Below are positions 8,401 to 19,800 of a DNA stretch of 20,759 bases, one piece after another. A program made the position numbers and the translations under genes. Numbering within the stretch: position 1 is the stretch's first letter; each line of letters opens with the position of its first letter. The notes under the pieces were generated by a model that saw only the letters and a list, made by a program, of their open reading frames with translations, did no database searches and was not told the DNA's origin. The stretch covers positions 1 to 20,759 of the forward strand of contig JAIPMN010018829.1 in assembly GCA_020650975.1 (NCBI GenBank), written 5' to 3'. The DNA comes from Apostichopus californicus (lineage: Eukaryota > Echinodermata > Holothuroidea > Aspidochirotida > Stichopodidae).

Positions 8401-8984
8401 AACGCTCTATGACAAGTTCAACTAAACTACAAAAGCAAATTATGTACAGGCAATCGGGTAAAGAAAAATCAGGGATACTTGTTGCAAACAACAAAAGAAA
8501 ACCCCGAAAAGCATAAGTATTAACTGTTTACTTCAATGAATAAATATTCATTAAAATTAAGCTCTTCTCCACAGACTATTACAGCCATATTTATTGTATA
8601 ATCTTCATCAATAATAAGGAAATATCTTTACGACATATACTACTTTTTTCCTAAGCTTGCCTTTACCTTTCAGAGTACTCCATAGGGCCACAACAATTAA
8701 AGACATTTAACAAGGCTGTTGTTGAAAGTAGTTAACGTATTGGTTCCCTGAGAACGTAAAATGTACAATCCTTCAAGTGATGTTGGTCTGTTGTGTGATG
8801 CTTTATTATCGCTTTCATTAAAGAAAATTAAGGTGTATGCGAAACAGTATTGTAACTTCATTTTCCTAATAGACTTAATAAATATTATATTCTCATAACC
8901 TCAGTGCATTTTAATTTTACTCCAACCCTTGTATATGTTAAAAGTATGCTGTATTGGCCCCAAATATAAAAGTAGCTAGGTCAA
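8401..8984. other. No gene; candidate polyadenylation signal
   Basis: No coding sequence is evident. A canonical AATAAA lies at 8539-8544 on the plus strand and could end the DUF4806-type transcript. A second AATAAA lies at about 8877. A word at 8945-8969 matches one at 2553-2575. Confidence 0.4.
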
Positions 8985-10640
8985 ATAGTATTTTGTATTT
9001 AGTTACGATTTTCACCCTGAAGTACCGCCCAATGCTTCAATTATACCTCATATCAATAATAATTTATCAGCATGGAGAAACGCTTATAAAGCTCATTTGA
9101 ATAAACTGTTATATTTGCAGTAAAGAGTGATGAGGAATATTGAGGAGAAATTTAAGTAAGATATATCATTTTCGTAATCCATTCTTACGGATAATATACT
9201 TCTGTCTGCCAATAATACCAACGCCCTTTGCAACTTGTGAAGAAATATACCATATGTGATCAACCCAACTTATAGTTTCCAGTCAATAATGTCGTCTAAG
9301 AATTAAGTTTTATTGACCCGTTGAAGTCTCTGGCCATTAACAGATGTATTGGAATTGTTATATCTGTAAGGCAGGTATAGAATTATTGAATACAACGTAA
9401 TTAGTCTTAGCTACACATTAAGTAAGAGTTATTTAGAAGCAAACCAGTCAAAGAAAATAAGAGAGTTTATTAATAAGGAGCATGTTGTGGTTAATAGTGT
9501 CAAACGCTTTAGATAGGTCCATTAATATTCTCAGACGTGATTACCCTGTGTAACTTGTCGATAGCGTCTGATATGAGATTTTGTTTAGTAAACAATACTT
9601 CGACTCTACTGAATATCATCGTTTCTAAGTTCTTTGATAAACTAGACAGAACAGAGATTGGTCGGTAATAAAAATGGGGGTTGGGAACAATATATGCAAT
9701 GATAGAGGGTTGCTTTGAGGTAAGTAATAACTTTTAGAATCTTTTGAGCAAGTGACGGACAAAAAATTATAAAAGCATTAAGAATACTTTAAGGGTCGGG
9801 AAAAGATGCATGCTCATAATCAAATTGGCCAGTGTACTGTAACAAGTTTTCGGTGTTATGCAAAATGTCATTAATATTTCGCCAAGTACGTTTAGTATCA
9901 TATTTGCAGCTATTAAATTTCTCTTTGTGGTACATTTTCTTAGCTATTCGCACAAGATGATTCAGTTGGTAATCCTGCTTTTTATTAGTTCGTTTGATCT
10001 CAATCCACGGAAAGCTCTCTAGATAAGTTTTATGAAATATTTGATAGAATATTTTGCAAGCAGGGTTTGTGTCATTTGCGTCTAAAACCCATTGCCAGTC
10101 AATGTGTGTGTTGTGTGAAATGGAAGCACCGAACGTTTTTACCAGATAATTGGGATAATCCTTAATCTGAAGACGTAAAGAGGTATGGTATTGATGAATA
10201 TAGGAAAGTGGTCACTTTATGTACGATAGGAGAATTGCTGAGGGATCAATCCAAACATTAGCATCAGTGGTGCTTATATTTGTAAGTATATTGTCAATAA
10301 GTGAACTCTTACTACTTGTAGCCCTAGGCTGGCATATTTCTGAGTAAGAAACCACATGCTGAAATTGTATCTAAAAATAAATTCCGAGTTTCTGCATCGC
10401 AGATAATTCATGTTAAAACCACCCATTACAAAGCAATATTTTGGTTTTTGATGACACCCCCTTGATGAGAATGGAACACATATAATAAATAAAACATTCG
10501 CAAAGTTACCATCAGGAGGTCGGTAAATTACACCGACGACTTCATTGCGATTTTAGCCGGGTACTTTTAACTCAATGAAAATACTTTCGATACATCTTGG
10601 GGAAAAGAGAAAGATCGTGGCGATTCGTAAACCCATATAG
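8985..10640 (-). mobile_element. Decayed LINE (non-LTR retrotransposon): endonuclease plus reverse transcriptase
   Basis: Reading the minus strand from 10640 downwards, fragments of one LINE ORF2 appear in order, in shifting frames. SIFIELKVP and EVVGVIYRPPDGNF (about 10600-10500) are APE-type endonuclease. GGFNMNYL (about 10405-10428) equals the usual GDFN motif, with D changed to G. SDHFPIF (near 10215) matches the endonuclease SDH motif. KYDTKRTWRNINDIL (about 9865-9910) is the linker before the reverse transcriptase. YYRPISVLSSLSKNLE (about 9625-9670) and LMDLSKAFDTINHNML (about 9475-9520) are reverse transcriptase motifs. WYISSQVAKGVGIIGR (about 9205-9255) is post-RT. Stops and frameshifts make it inactive. 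A deletion removes the QFGFR region. The polymerase-active YADD block is not identifiable. The 5' ORF1 and a clear 3' tail are missing. Confidence 0.85.
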
Positions 10641-10688
10641 TCAATCTTGACAAAGAGCAGCTGATTCACACAGAGATAACAGTAACTA

Positions 10689-10927
10689 ATGTAATTCTTA
10701 AAACTTTGTACCACAGTAAAAAGTGGATTGTGCTGAGAAATCTGATAAATCGGTAGCATGTGATATTAGAAATTACAGTAAGAACGGAGGATATGTGTAA
10801 TACCAAACAACTGGTTTGTTGGAATTACACATATCCTCAGTTCTTACTGTAATCCTAATAGCACATGCTACCGATTTATAGCACGATCCAGTTTTTACTT
10901 TGGTACAGAACTTTAATACAAATACAT
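10689..10927. repeat. Long inverted repeat (hairpin), arms about 110 bp
   Basis: The left arm at 10689-10806 is the reverse complement of the right arm at 10819-10927, around a 12-base centre (10807-10818). Long identical stretches include ataaatcggtagcatgtg and attacagtaagaac with their complements. The left arm has an extra segment of about 11 bases (near 10735-10745) and scattered mismatches. A foldback or MITE-type element inserted near the 5' end of the LINE is the simplest reading. Its transcript would form a long double-stranded RNA. Confidence 0.85.
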
Positions 10928-11299
10928 GGCCGCTTCCTTAATTTATAATTTTCAGGTGGGCGGATGGGGGATGGGGGTGTTGGAGGTCCTCCCCTTGAAA
11001 AAAAATTGACGTGATTCATTCCGAGACATATTTAGGTCATAAATTAGGTCTATTAGTAGATATTAAAGCAAGTTTCTGCTCATAACTACTTCTATTTCTT
11101 TGTTAGGAGATGGGAGAGGTTTGCACGGACACGCGCATCCTGGATCCGCGCCTGATATTTCTGTTCCTTTTTACCGTGTTTACATTGTCAATATGACACG
11201 TAAACACAGTAGGTTACCGTTGTGCATGCTGCATGGGTTACTTCTTTTGATCTTTGAGAGAGGGGAGGGGAATGAAGAGGGGGGTGGGGGTAAGTCACA
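10928..11299 (+). other. No gene; two G-rich, G-quadruplex-capable tracts
   Basis: The first tract is GGG 10958-10960, GGGGG 10966-10970 and GGGGG 10973-10977 followed by GG pairs. It belongs to a segment (gatgggggtgttggaggtcctcccc) that looks like a dispersed repeat edge. The second tract is stronger: GGGG 11262-11265, GGGG 11267-11270, GGGGGG 11279-11284 and GGGGG 11286-11290, with loops of 1, 8 and 1. The overlapping 67- to 74-codon ORFs have no recognisable product. Confidence 0.5.
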
Positions 11300-11532
11300 C
11301 TAGTAAACAGCAAATGCTTCAATACATTTTTCTCTGTATATATATCTTTGAAAACTTTGGGAATATCTTCTTAAATGGTATTCATAACTTCATGCCCAAT
11401 CTTTGTGTCTCAGGTTTCCATGGTGATATAAGCTGTAATTATACAGAGAAAATCATCAATTTGGTACCATCAGAGTAATGACTATGCCACACTGTTTGGT
11501 TCTCCGTACTTTTGGCAATTTCATTACATCTT

Positions 11533-11560
11533 CACACACACACACAAAAAAAAAAAAAAA
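11533..11560. repeat. (CA)n microsatellite followed by an A-run
   Basis: Seven CA dinucleotides (11533-11546) run directly into about 15 As (to 11560). Likely a polymorphic microsatellite; no retroposed body is recognisable upstream. Confidence 0.9.
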
Positions 11561-13200
11561 GCTCTTGAACAATAATGACAGTTGACTGTATTTATTGGCA
11601 TGATTTTGAACCAATCTTAAATTGTAGATTATGTTATTACAACATTAATGTATCACATAGAAGACTGATGTAATTGTTGCATTACTAAATTACATAACCG
11701 GCAGTTTTGTGCATACTAAATTACAGAATTCCTCTCCTGAAATAATGGTACTCTTTGTTTTCTTTCTATGAGGGGCCAAAAGGTAAACAATCGAGAGTCT
11801 CACACACCAAACTCTATGACGATAAATTACTGCATTAAATTTTGAACGTTATTCATTTCTTTCTTTCTCTACTGTTTCTTTGCTTTCACTTTTCATTATA
11901 TTATACAACTTATTATACATATTATTACATTTGTAGATATACTGGAATGAACAAAAAGGGAGATGAAATAGTAGTATGCACTGTAGGCGTCTATACACAA
12001 CTGCAGAGCAAGATTTAAATATCAAAGACAAATCTCAGTATTAAAAGACTTAGTCTTTACAGCCAGACTAACAGTACTGCAACATATTAATATCATCAAT
12101 ATTAGCACAGTTAGCTTTTAATAATTGTATAATGAAGAGTATTTAATTTTGTCCTCGGGGATAAGACCTTGTCGAGCTGATATGAATCTGTCGAAGAGCA
12201 TAGTTGCATGAACTATTGTGCCCCTTCGACATGACAGAATGCTTGTAAAATTATCCGTTACCATCTGAGGGAACTGGCATGCCCCTCTAATCAAGTTCAT
12301 GTAGGTACCCTCAGAATATTTATAATATCATAAATAATTATCAAACGAAATCATACCTCCAAAATTCCAGCAATACTTGCACCAGAAAAAAAGCTATAAA
12401 GTTATGGTGGGGATCTTAAAGATCTAGATAGACCTATGGGTTTATGAAAGAGAGCAGGAATAATCCTGTTTCTCTGTCATTTTCTGGGCATGTCTTCTCT
12501 CACTTTGGAAAAGGTCCCTTGGTGTCCTATTAAAACAATGAAAAATTGCGGCCAGTGTTCTCTCATTTCAATAAAAATCCAAAGCATTTTGTAACTTGCC
12601 CAAACAAAAAAAACCTTTCTTTTGTCCCTCTCGATCCTTAAACTGAGGGTCCTGTTGTAGAGCTATGAAAATTGTTGATATTCAGTTTGAAGGGATTTAT
12701 CATTCACAAATGACGACTTTTGTCGAGGAATTTACAAAAAAGGAACATGACACCAACGCAGCAGAGTATTATTTTAGCGTTCAGAGTAGAATAGCTGGTA
12801 GGTAACAAACCAATAATACCTGGAATCAGGATTTGGCTTATCTTCAGTACTCTCACTAAGGAATAATATGTTACTATGACTGTATCAGAAAAATACACAC
12901 AGTCTATAATACAATGACAAAACATTGTGCAAAAATAAATAAAAAATTACCCAAAAAACAGAAGGTTCGATTGAGACACAAAAGTACCAAATTATATTCA
13001 TTATTGTGGAACCAACTAAAAAAAATTTTAAAAAGTGATCTCATGTTGTCTAACTTTTCTCAGACATACACACACACACAAACAAAAAAACTGAAAGACA
13101 TCAATGTTGATTTGTACAATCAATGCTTAAAAATATAGAAAAATTGCAATGTCAATTAGGCAAGTGGAATGGAACCCACAAAAACTACTTAATTTTAAAT
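11561..13200. other. No recognisable gene; may include WWOX 3' UTR
   Basis: AT-rich, with only short ORFs of 60 to 74 codons and no motifs. It lies downstream of the WWOX stop on the minus strand. By eye I found no minus-strand AATAAA close to that stop. An ATTAAA-like signal on the minus strand near 12138-12143 is one possible distant end, but that is weak. Confidence 0.35.
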
Positions 13201-13541
13201 GAACGGAAGTATCTGTCTTAGTAAAACATCCCTGTCTGTGCTTGACAAACCGTCGTTAACCTTCCATAGAAGGAAACATAAAGACTAGTTCCATGCTAGT
13301 AATTGTCTTTGTGAAACCTTCCAGTTTTTGCTCGAAATATTGGCGTCCCCTCCGTGGAATGAAACATACTGTACCATTTCGATGCTAGCATTTGTCTCTG
13401 TGGAATGTTCCATTGAGTGCTCGACAAACTATAGAATATCCTCCATGAAAAGCACCGTTTATACGCGAGCAATTGTCTTTTTGGAACCTTCCATATTGCG
13501 TTTGAAAAAATCATCCACAAGCTCCCATCTAATGAGGCGTT
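13201..13541. repeat. Degenerate tandem repeat, unit about 80-90 bp
   Basis: Three units begin with a tgctagtaattgtctttgtg-like sequence: 13292 (tgctagtaattgtctttgtg), 13383 (tgctagcatttgtctctgtg) and 13462 (acgcgagcaattgtcttttt). Each is followed by gaa-cttcca, then a tgctcgaaa-like word, then a tcctccatgaaa-like word. An older unit probably covers 13201-13291. Spacing is about 90 and 80 bases, so it is not a codon-periodic protein repeat. It lies 110 to 450 bases past the WWOX stop and so probably within the 3' UTR. Confidence 0.65.
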
Positions 13542-13652
13542 AGACTATTATTCATGTAGTAAAAATCCTCAAGAAAAGTGATATTTCCTTTGATGTCCTT
13601 CCAAGAAAGCACCACGATTGAAAACGTTGGACATCCAACTTTTCTAATTGTA

Positions 13653-13841
13653 TCATAAACAGTACCTACTCAACCGTTGTTGGATCATGGAGTTGCATCT
13701 CTCCCTCAGGGCTTCACCCAGGCCCTCATCTGAAGCTTCCTCCGATGGTAAACAGGGACAGCAACTGTTGAAGTACAATCCCCCGATGCCTTCTAACTCC
13801 CTCGCTGTGGCGCAGTAAACGGTCGTGGCAGCACCCTGTTG
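13653..13841 (-). CDS. WWOX: WWOX last exon (human exon 9 equivalent)
   Basis: Acceptor ccttcccctacag ends at 13842; the exon starts in phase 0 with [20 protein letters not shown] and ends at TGA 13655-13653. The coding length of 189 bases equals human. The C-terminus ([12 protein letters not shown]) aligns with the human LIQERL end. The frame is open further upstream, but the intron boundary is set by the phase of the previous exon. Confidence 0.96.
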   Translation of the reverse strand, partial: QQGAATTVYCATARELEGIGGLYFNSCCPCLPSEEASDEGLGEALRERCNSMIQQRLSRYCL

Positions 13842-16800
13842 CTGTAGGGGAAGGACAAGAGCATTTTCACTTATTGAAATCACGACTGCAAGAAACTTTT
13901 ACCTAGTCTTCATTTCAACTGGTGATCAAATGCAAAAATTCTTGTTTTTTCAATTACTCAGTGCATCTGGTTGAAAAGAGCAGATAAAAGTGATTCTGTA
14001 ATTCCAACCAGTTAAAAAGGAACTTTCTGGTGGCTGAACATGGTTGCTTAACAAACTTGCAGAAAAGGTTGTGGCATCTTAAGATGTAAACCAGCATTTT
14101 GAATTTGCAAAGATGCGAATTTGTCAAGTTTTGTGATATTTTTGTAAGTGCATCTGGCAACAGCTGAACGCATGATGTCATCAGGGCACTCCAGCTGAAA
14201 ATGTCTTTAATTTTCTTCATAATATTTCAATCACTTATCCAGTGAGGGAAAGAATATTTCGACTGAAAAACATTGACATTGACAGGAAAGCAAAGCATTG
14301 CAAATTAATCACTGGTTTCTAGAATATATCGACAAGACGATCATAACAGCCCAAGTAAATTTTTGAGGTGCATCTGCCCAGATGACATCACAGACCCCCA
14401 CTGTGATCCAACTTCCTGAAGTAGCTGAAGGGTTAGGCAGAACAAAAAAACAGGTTTTACATTCAATCAACCATACCTCAAGTTAGGGACAATATATTGA
14501 GATAGGATTATCAACTAGTGCTGTGGAATATATTTCTATATTATTTCATGTATAATAAACGCTTACCAATGATTTCGAGAATGGTCTCGCTAACAGCCAT
14601 AGCAGTCTCCACATCCACCAGTTATTTTTTATTCCTGTGTATATCATGTTTCCAGGATGAAGGGCAGCACATGTGACACCTTTGGACCTCATTCGGGTAT
14701 CAAACTCATAGCTCATCATTATATTGCACAGTTTTGATTGTCCATAGGCCAAAATTGGCCAATAGTCCGACTGGTCCACCGATAAATTATCCAGGTCCAA
14801 TTTATTGGATCCCAAATTTACAAACCTAAAATAAACAGATGAACGTAGCCATTGTTGTGATTGTTGTTTGTGAGACTTAAAAGAAAGCAAAATAAGCTCT
14901 TAAATGAAAAGATAAATTATTTACAACAACTGAAATATCATTCTTTGAAAATAAATATCTTTTGCAAGTACATTTACTGATTATGAATTTTGGAAAAATA
15001 ATATTCAAATTATATAACCTGTTTATGCAACTCAACAGAACATTTTCTTTTCATTCAGGTAGCTACTGCATTGTTTTCATGACGACTGCAAAATATTTCA
15101 TTCTCATCAAAGATTTGTGCAAATAGCTGCAGTTAGCCGAATCAATTTAAGAAAATAACAATTTCAGGAAAGAGATTTTATTTTTGTGCAAACAAAGGTT
15201 ACGACAAAACACATCTGCTATAAAGTGTTATGAGTCAAAATGAAGCACAGATATTGCTTTTTGAACAAAGAGTAAACTGTCTTTCAGTTACTATTAAGGA
15301 AAAGCAAACTCAAGCGTCTTTCGCTAATATCACAGAGATCTTTTATAAACATCTCCCCCAAATATTTAAAACCAAATGTTCATCCATGTGGAGGATATCT
15401 ATGCGCAAATGTCATTTCGGTAGGTAGCCATGTTGTCAATGTTTCAAACTTTTGTTTTCCCTTCCGCATGTGCCTTCTTCACTAAACACAACAAGATGGC
15501 ATCTTCACAAGATGGCGCCTCACTCCAAGGAATGCCAAAAGTGCCATAAATAAAGAGTTAAAAATAATGCCACGGGCAGCTGAAAACGTTTACTTTCTCT
15601 CTGTTTTTCTCCTCATATATTCGTGATCAATGTATAACAGTGTTCAAACTGTTCACACAGAGACTAATGGCAGTGTAACGTTATGTAATATTCTGCCATA
15701 TTTGGGATTCTGGATTTGCCAAAATATTGTAAAAAATACAGAAATGCTTCAAACCTTTCAGCATACGTGGTGACTTGATTCAGGTTTTCAAGATTGTGTA
15801 GGGTTTTGACAATTTATCCTTCACTGACTTTTTCATGTTTGCTAATAGTAGTTGTACCAGAGGTCATTGTCTTAAACTCAAAGTCACAAAGTAGGGTTAA
15901 TATTACATAACTTTTTTTCTAATAGGGTTGTGAATGAGTGGAACGGATTGCCTGAGAAAATTGTACTTGCAAGTAGTGTCAATGGGTTTAAGAATGCTTT
16001 GGACAAGCACTTCAAGCATTGTAATCCTTTCTGAGTGTTTGTGTTTTCAGTTTTTTTTTCTCTCCTATAAGGTCCTTGATGGGGACTTGAGTGTCCCTCC
16101 TGATCCATGTTTTCTACTAAACTAAACTGTATGCTAAAGTCCTTAAAGTATTTTGTGTTACAAAAACATGAAACTATTGTATCTCCAAAATGTAGTACGG
16201 TTTCTTGTTAGCTACTCGAGGAAGCTGTTCATTACAAATAATTCAATCACTCAGCCCAATCACCATGGCAAGGTTTGCTTCTCCTTCGGTAAAATAACTG
16301 TTGCCACTTTACAGTAACAAATCAGTGATATATCTTGTGCTACTGATGTGATATTTTCACACCCTGCAAAGAAGCAATTCTTTTTTAAAGCAGCCTTTTG
16401 AATTTGGTCCTCAAATTTTTACTTGCATTGCAACCAGTCATTGCTCAAATTATTTGACAATTGATCAAAGTCGCCCTGAGACAAGTGAGCATTTAATGAT
16501 TCCATCAAAAGTGAAAAGCACACAGAAAGAGCAAATCAGGAAAAAAACTGTCCAATTTTTGTTTAGCCATTTTTGTCACTATTTGAAATAAAACTTTGCT
16601 AGAGTCATTAAACAATGAACTGCATTTGCCATGGGGTTTTAGCATCCATCAATGCTATACCAAAGCAGAAAAGCTGCTTTTAGTTATAGTAGTTTTAGTT
16701 TTAGTAATCCCTTGGCTGCAGAATATGTTTATAATACCTGTGAGATTCAGAGGAGACAACCACTACTCTAGCAGGGGCTGACTGGATCAAGGTATCTTCT

Positions 16801-19800
16801 AAGAGCTGTATCAGGTAAAAATGACCGAGATGGTTGACCTGGAATGTCGTCTCAAACCCATCCTCAGTGAGTTGCCAAGGATGACCAAAGACAGCTGCAT
16901 TACATATTAACATGTCCACTGGCCTGGAAGAGGGACACAAATTTACAGATTTTGGATGCAAAATGTTTTAACGATGCTTAGAAAGCTGAAGAAAAGTATG
17001 TGTTGAATGGTTGGTAGGTGTGTATAGGTTTACATACAGAATGTTCAGATGCTGCAACATAGAGGGGATAAAATTATATTCAAGTCGCTATGCAAGACAT
17101 ACTGACAAATAATAATAATGTGGATTTATTACACGCACAAGCTCCACCAGCAGGTGCTCCAGGGGCAATACAATAGCTTAAATAAAAACTACAACTTAAT
17201 TATACAAAATCAAAACTTTACGACTTAATCCTACAAAACATGAGGTAAACAACAACACAGGCAATGCAATAAATGGACTAGCAGATTATGGAAATGCTTG
17301 TGACATTAAACAAGTCTTTAGAGCTTTTTTGAACCGATTTACTGAAGAACAAGATTTAACCTGTGATGGAAATGAGTTGTTCCAGAGACGTGGGGCTTCG
17401 ACAGAAAAAGCCCTATACCCCATGTACGTTTGGATCTCGGTTCACAGAGAAGAGACATATTGCATAATGAAGTAAGGAGTGGGTGGAAATTGCTCAAGGG
17501 AGTTATATAGCTTGAGAACAACACAGAAACTGTAAACATGCTCACAAACTTTGGTCCTATAATTACACTTCAAAAGTTAAAAAAAAAACAGATATGAAGG
17601 ATACAAAATTGACCCTCGGCGTAGGAACGAGTCAAATCGTGAAATGGATGAATAAACGGAACAGAAAATAAATGTTTTACCACTGCCTGAGTTTGTAGTT
17701 TTCTGCAAACTGTTTGATACTTCTGAGAGAAGCCAGGTCAAGGTACATGACATCTACCTTAGCAGGTCCAAGTTCGTCTCGGATCTTTCCGGCGGCTGCA
17801 TTAGCCTTCCTCAAATTCCTGCAGGCTAGGACAACATGTACTCCGTGGAGAGCGAGCGAGCGAGCAGTTTCAAATCCTACAGGGGAAAGCAGCACAAAAA
17901 TTCATGAATTAGCCTTTCAATCATAAGGTCCCGAGTTCAAGTCACTCCAAGATTCATGTACTGTATGTCGTCCAGTTACAGAATTGTTAACAATTCATAA
18001 TCATGGACATTAAAATATGAATCTAAGGGACTGACTTCGTTCAGCTTGCGGCATTGCGAGTTCCTGCTTGCAGGAGGATCTAAAATACATACCCTGATGT
18101 ATCATAGTAACATATATATATACAATTACATGTCAATCAATTAAATTTTCTTACAATAAAATCTGCACATTGTTAAGCAATACATTTGAGATCATATATG
18201 TAATGTTACAATTTAAACTATTCGGAAAAGAGTGAAATCATCACTTGCAACTCAACTCTGGTTTTCACCTCACAGCCCCTTAATTGCCTGAATGGAACTG
18301 AGGTATGAGGGCAGGAGGAGGCTAGTAGAAAGTTCAGTGCAACCAAGGAGCTTTAAAATAGCAGCTCCCAAGAGTAACCAATAAAATAATTGGTAATACA
18401 GTCTCACCAGTAGATACCACCACACACCGTCTCAGGTTTCCTGCATAGTGTTGTATTTTGAAAATACATCTCAAATACATTTTGCAAACATAGTAATATT
18501 ACTAAACCTGCCAAAAATGGTCAAATTTGGAGAAATGCCATTGAGCTGACTCTTATGCCTGCCATTTAGAAAATTAATCTTGTTTCTTTGTTGCTTCTTT
18601 TTTTTTGGTCACACAGAGTGTTTGCTGTAAAGATCTTGTTCAAATCTACTTGATAACTTGACACTGGCCTGATTCTACAGTATGTTCAACTATTGTAACA
18701 TCACTCAAATCCTAAATTATCATCATTTACACCTTTACTTGGTTAAACATGCATAATAACTGGAAATAGAAGTCAACAGGGATTTAACAGTACAATAGAA
18801 AGATTGAAAGTGTAAGTTGTGCCTCCACCACTCATCCCACCTCACCCCTCCCCATACCCCTTGCCCCCCCCCAAATAAATACAGATGTTTCAACAAACCT
18901 ATTCCTGAATTTGCTCCAGTAATGACTGCATACTTCCCGCTGAGATCTCTCCCTTGTAGAACTCCTAGAGCCGTGCTATAGGCATCAAACCGCTGGTTAA
19001 ATTCCTGGGGATTGTTGGACTCTTCAACAGCAAACGCCAGTCGCGGATCAGTGTAGGTTGTTCGTTTCTGTAAGTGACTGTTAAGTGAATTGAAAACTGA
19101 TGTGTTAGTTAATATATTATGCATTTGTCATTGAATAAAGAAGTATTTTAAAAAGTTGTAATTTTGTGGAAAAGGAAAATGCAGTCAATAGTAATAGCTA
19201 TGTGTAACAGTGTACGTAGATAATTTACAAAAATAAGAAAGAAAAAATATCTAAATAATCAATAAACAGTCACATGGTGCCGCTTTCTATAGCTAGAACA
19301 AATTACGGCATTATGGACGAGAGTTCATACCTATGTTGAAATGTATATAGCGTTTCTATGTTGTGACATTATCACAACAAACTAAAATGCACTATGCGTT
19401 CATACACTTGACATTTGCAAGGCAGGAGACGATTGCACGACCATTTTAAGTTTTGTTATGTTGAACATAATACTGAGCAGTGCACAATACCTCAGATTAA
19501 ATTAGGTTACAACACTTACTCAATATAAAACAGTAGGCCTTTTTCATCGACTCCACTGGTCCACCCAAAAGGAAGTTCTGGCAGAAACAAAATAATAACA
19601 ATAATATACAGTTCTCATAAAGCGCAAAATATTTTTAAAAAATCTTGATGGGCTAAGTGCTTGAGCTACCACAGGTACAGTACAATCAAATATAAAAGCT
19701 TTATGGGAACTTTAAGTTAATATCCAAAGTTTTCTAATTTTCTGCAGCTTCTTTTCATTGAAACAAAATACCTCATACAATTCTTACCAAAGGTGGCCTT

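Noticed and set aside
8258-8494. 78-codon minus-strand ORF with internal repeats (FIHGYKHSPFSKVITFK) as a repeat protein
   Set aside because: The repetition comes only from the 55-bp DNA repeat. 55 is not a multiple of three, so the frame changes between units, and there is no codon signature.
13296-13520. 74-codon minus-strand ORF with repeated WKVPKRQ/WNIPQRQ words as a protein repeat
   Set aside because: The similarity comes from the degenerate DNA repeat at 13201-13541, whose spacing (about 90 and 80 bases) does not keep frame.
13954-14220. 88-codon minus-strand ORF as an additional WWOX exon
   Set aside because: It lies between two exons whose phases already join (0 to 0), human WWOX has no exon there, and it matches nothing I recognise.
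14546-14890. 114-codon minus-strand ORF as an independent SDR gene
   Set aside because: It is WWOX exon 14567-14825 with intron read-through at both ends; phases join it to the neighbouring exons.
18735-19124. 129-codon minus-strand ORF as a gene of its own
   Set aside because: It is WWOX exon 18899-19077 read through both splice sites. The [11 protein letters not shown] start and the tail after TGANSGIG are intron sequence.
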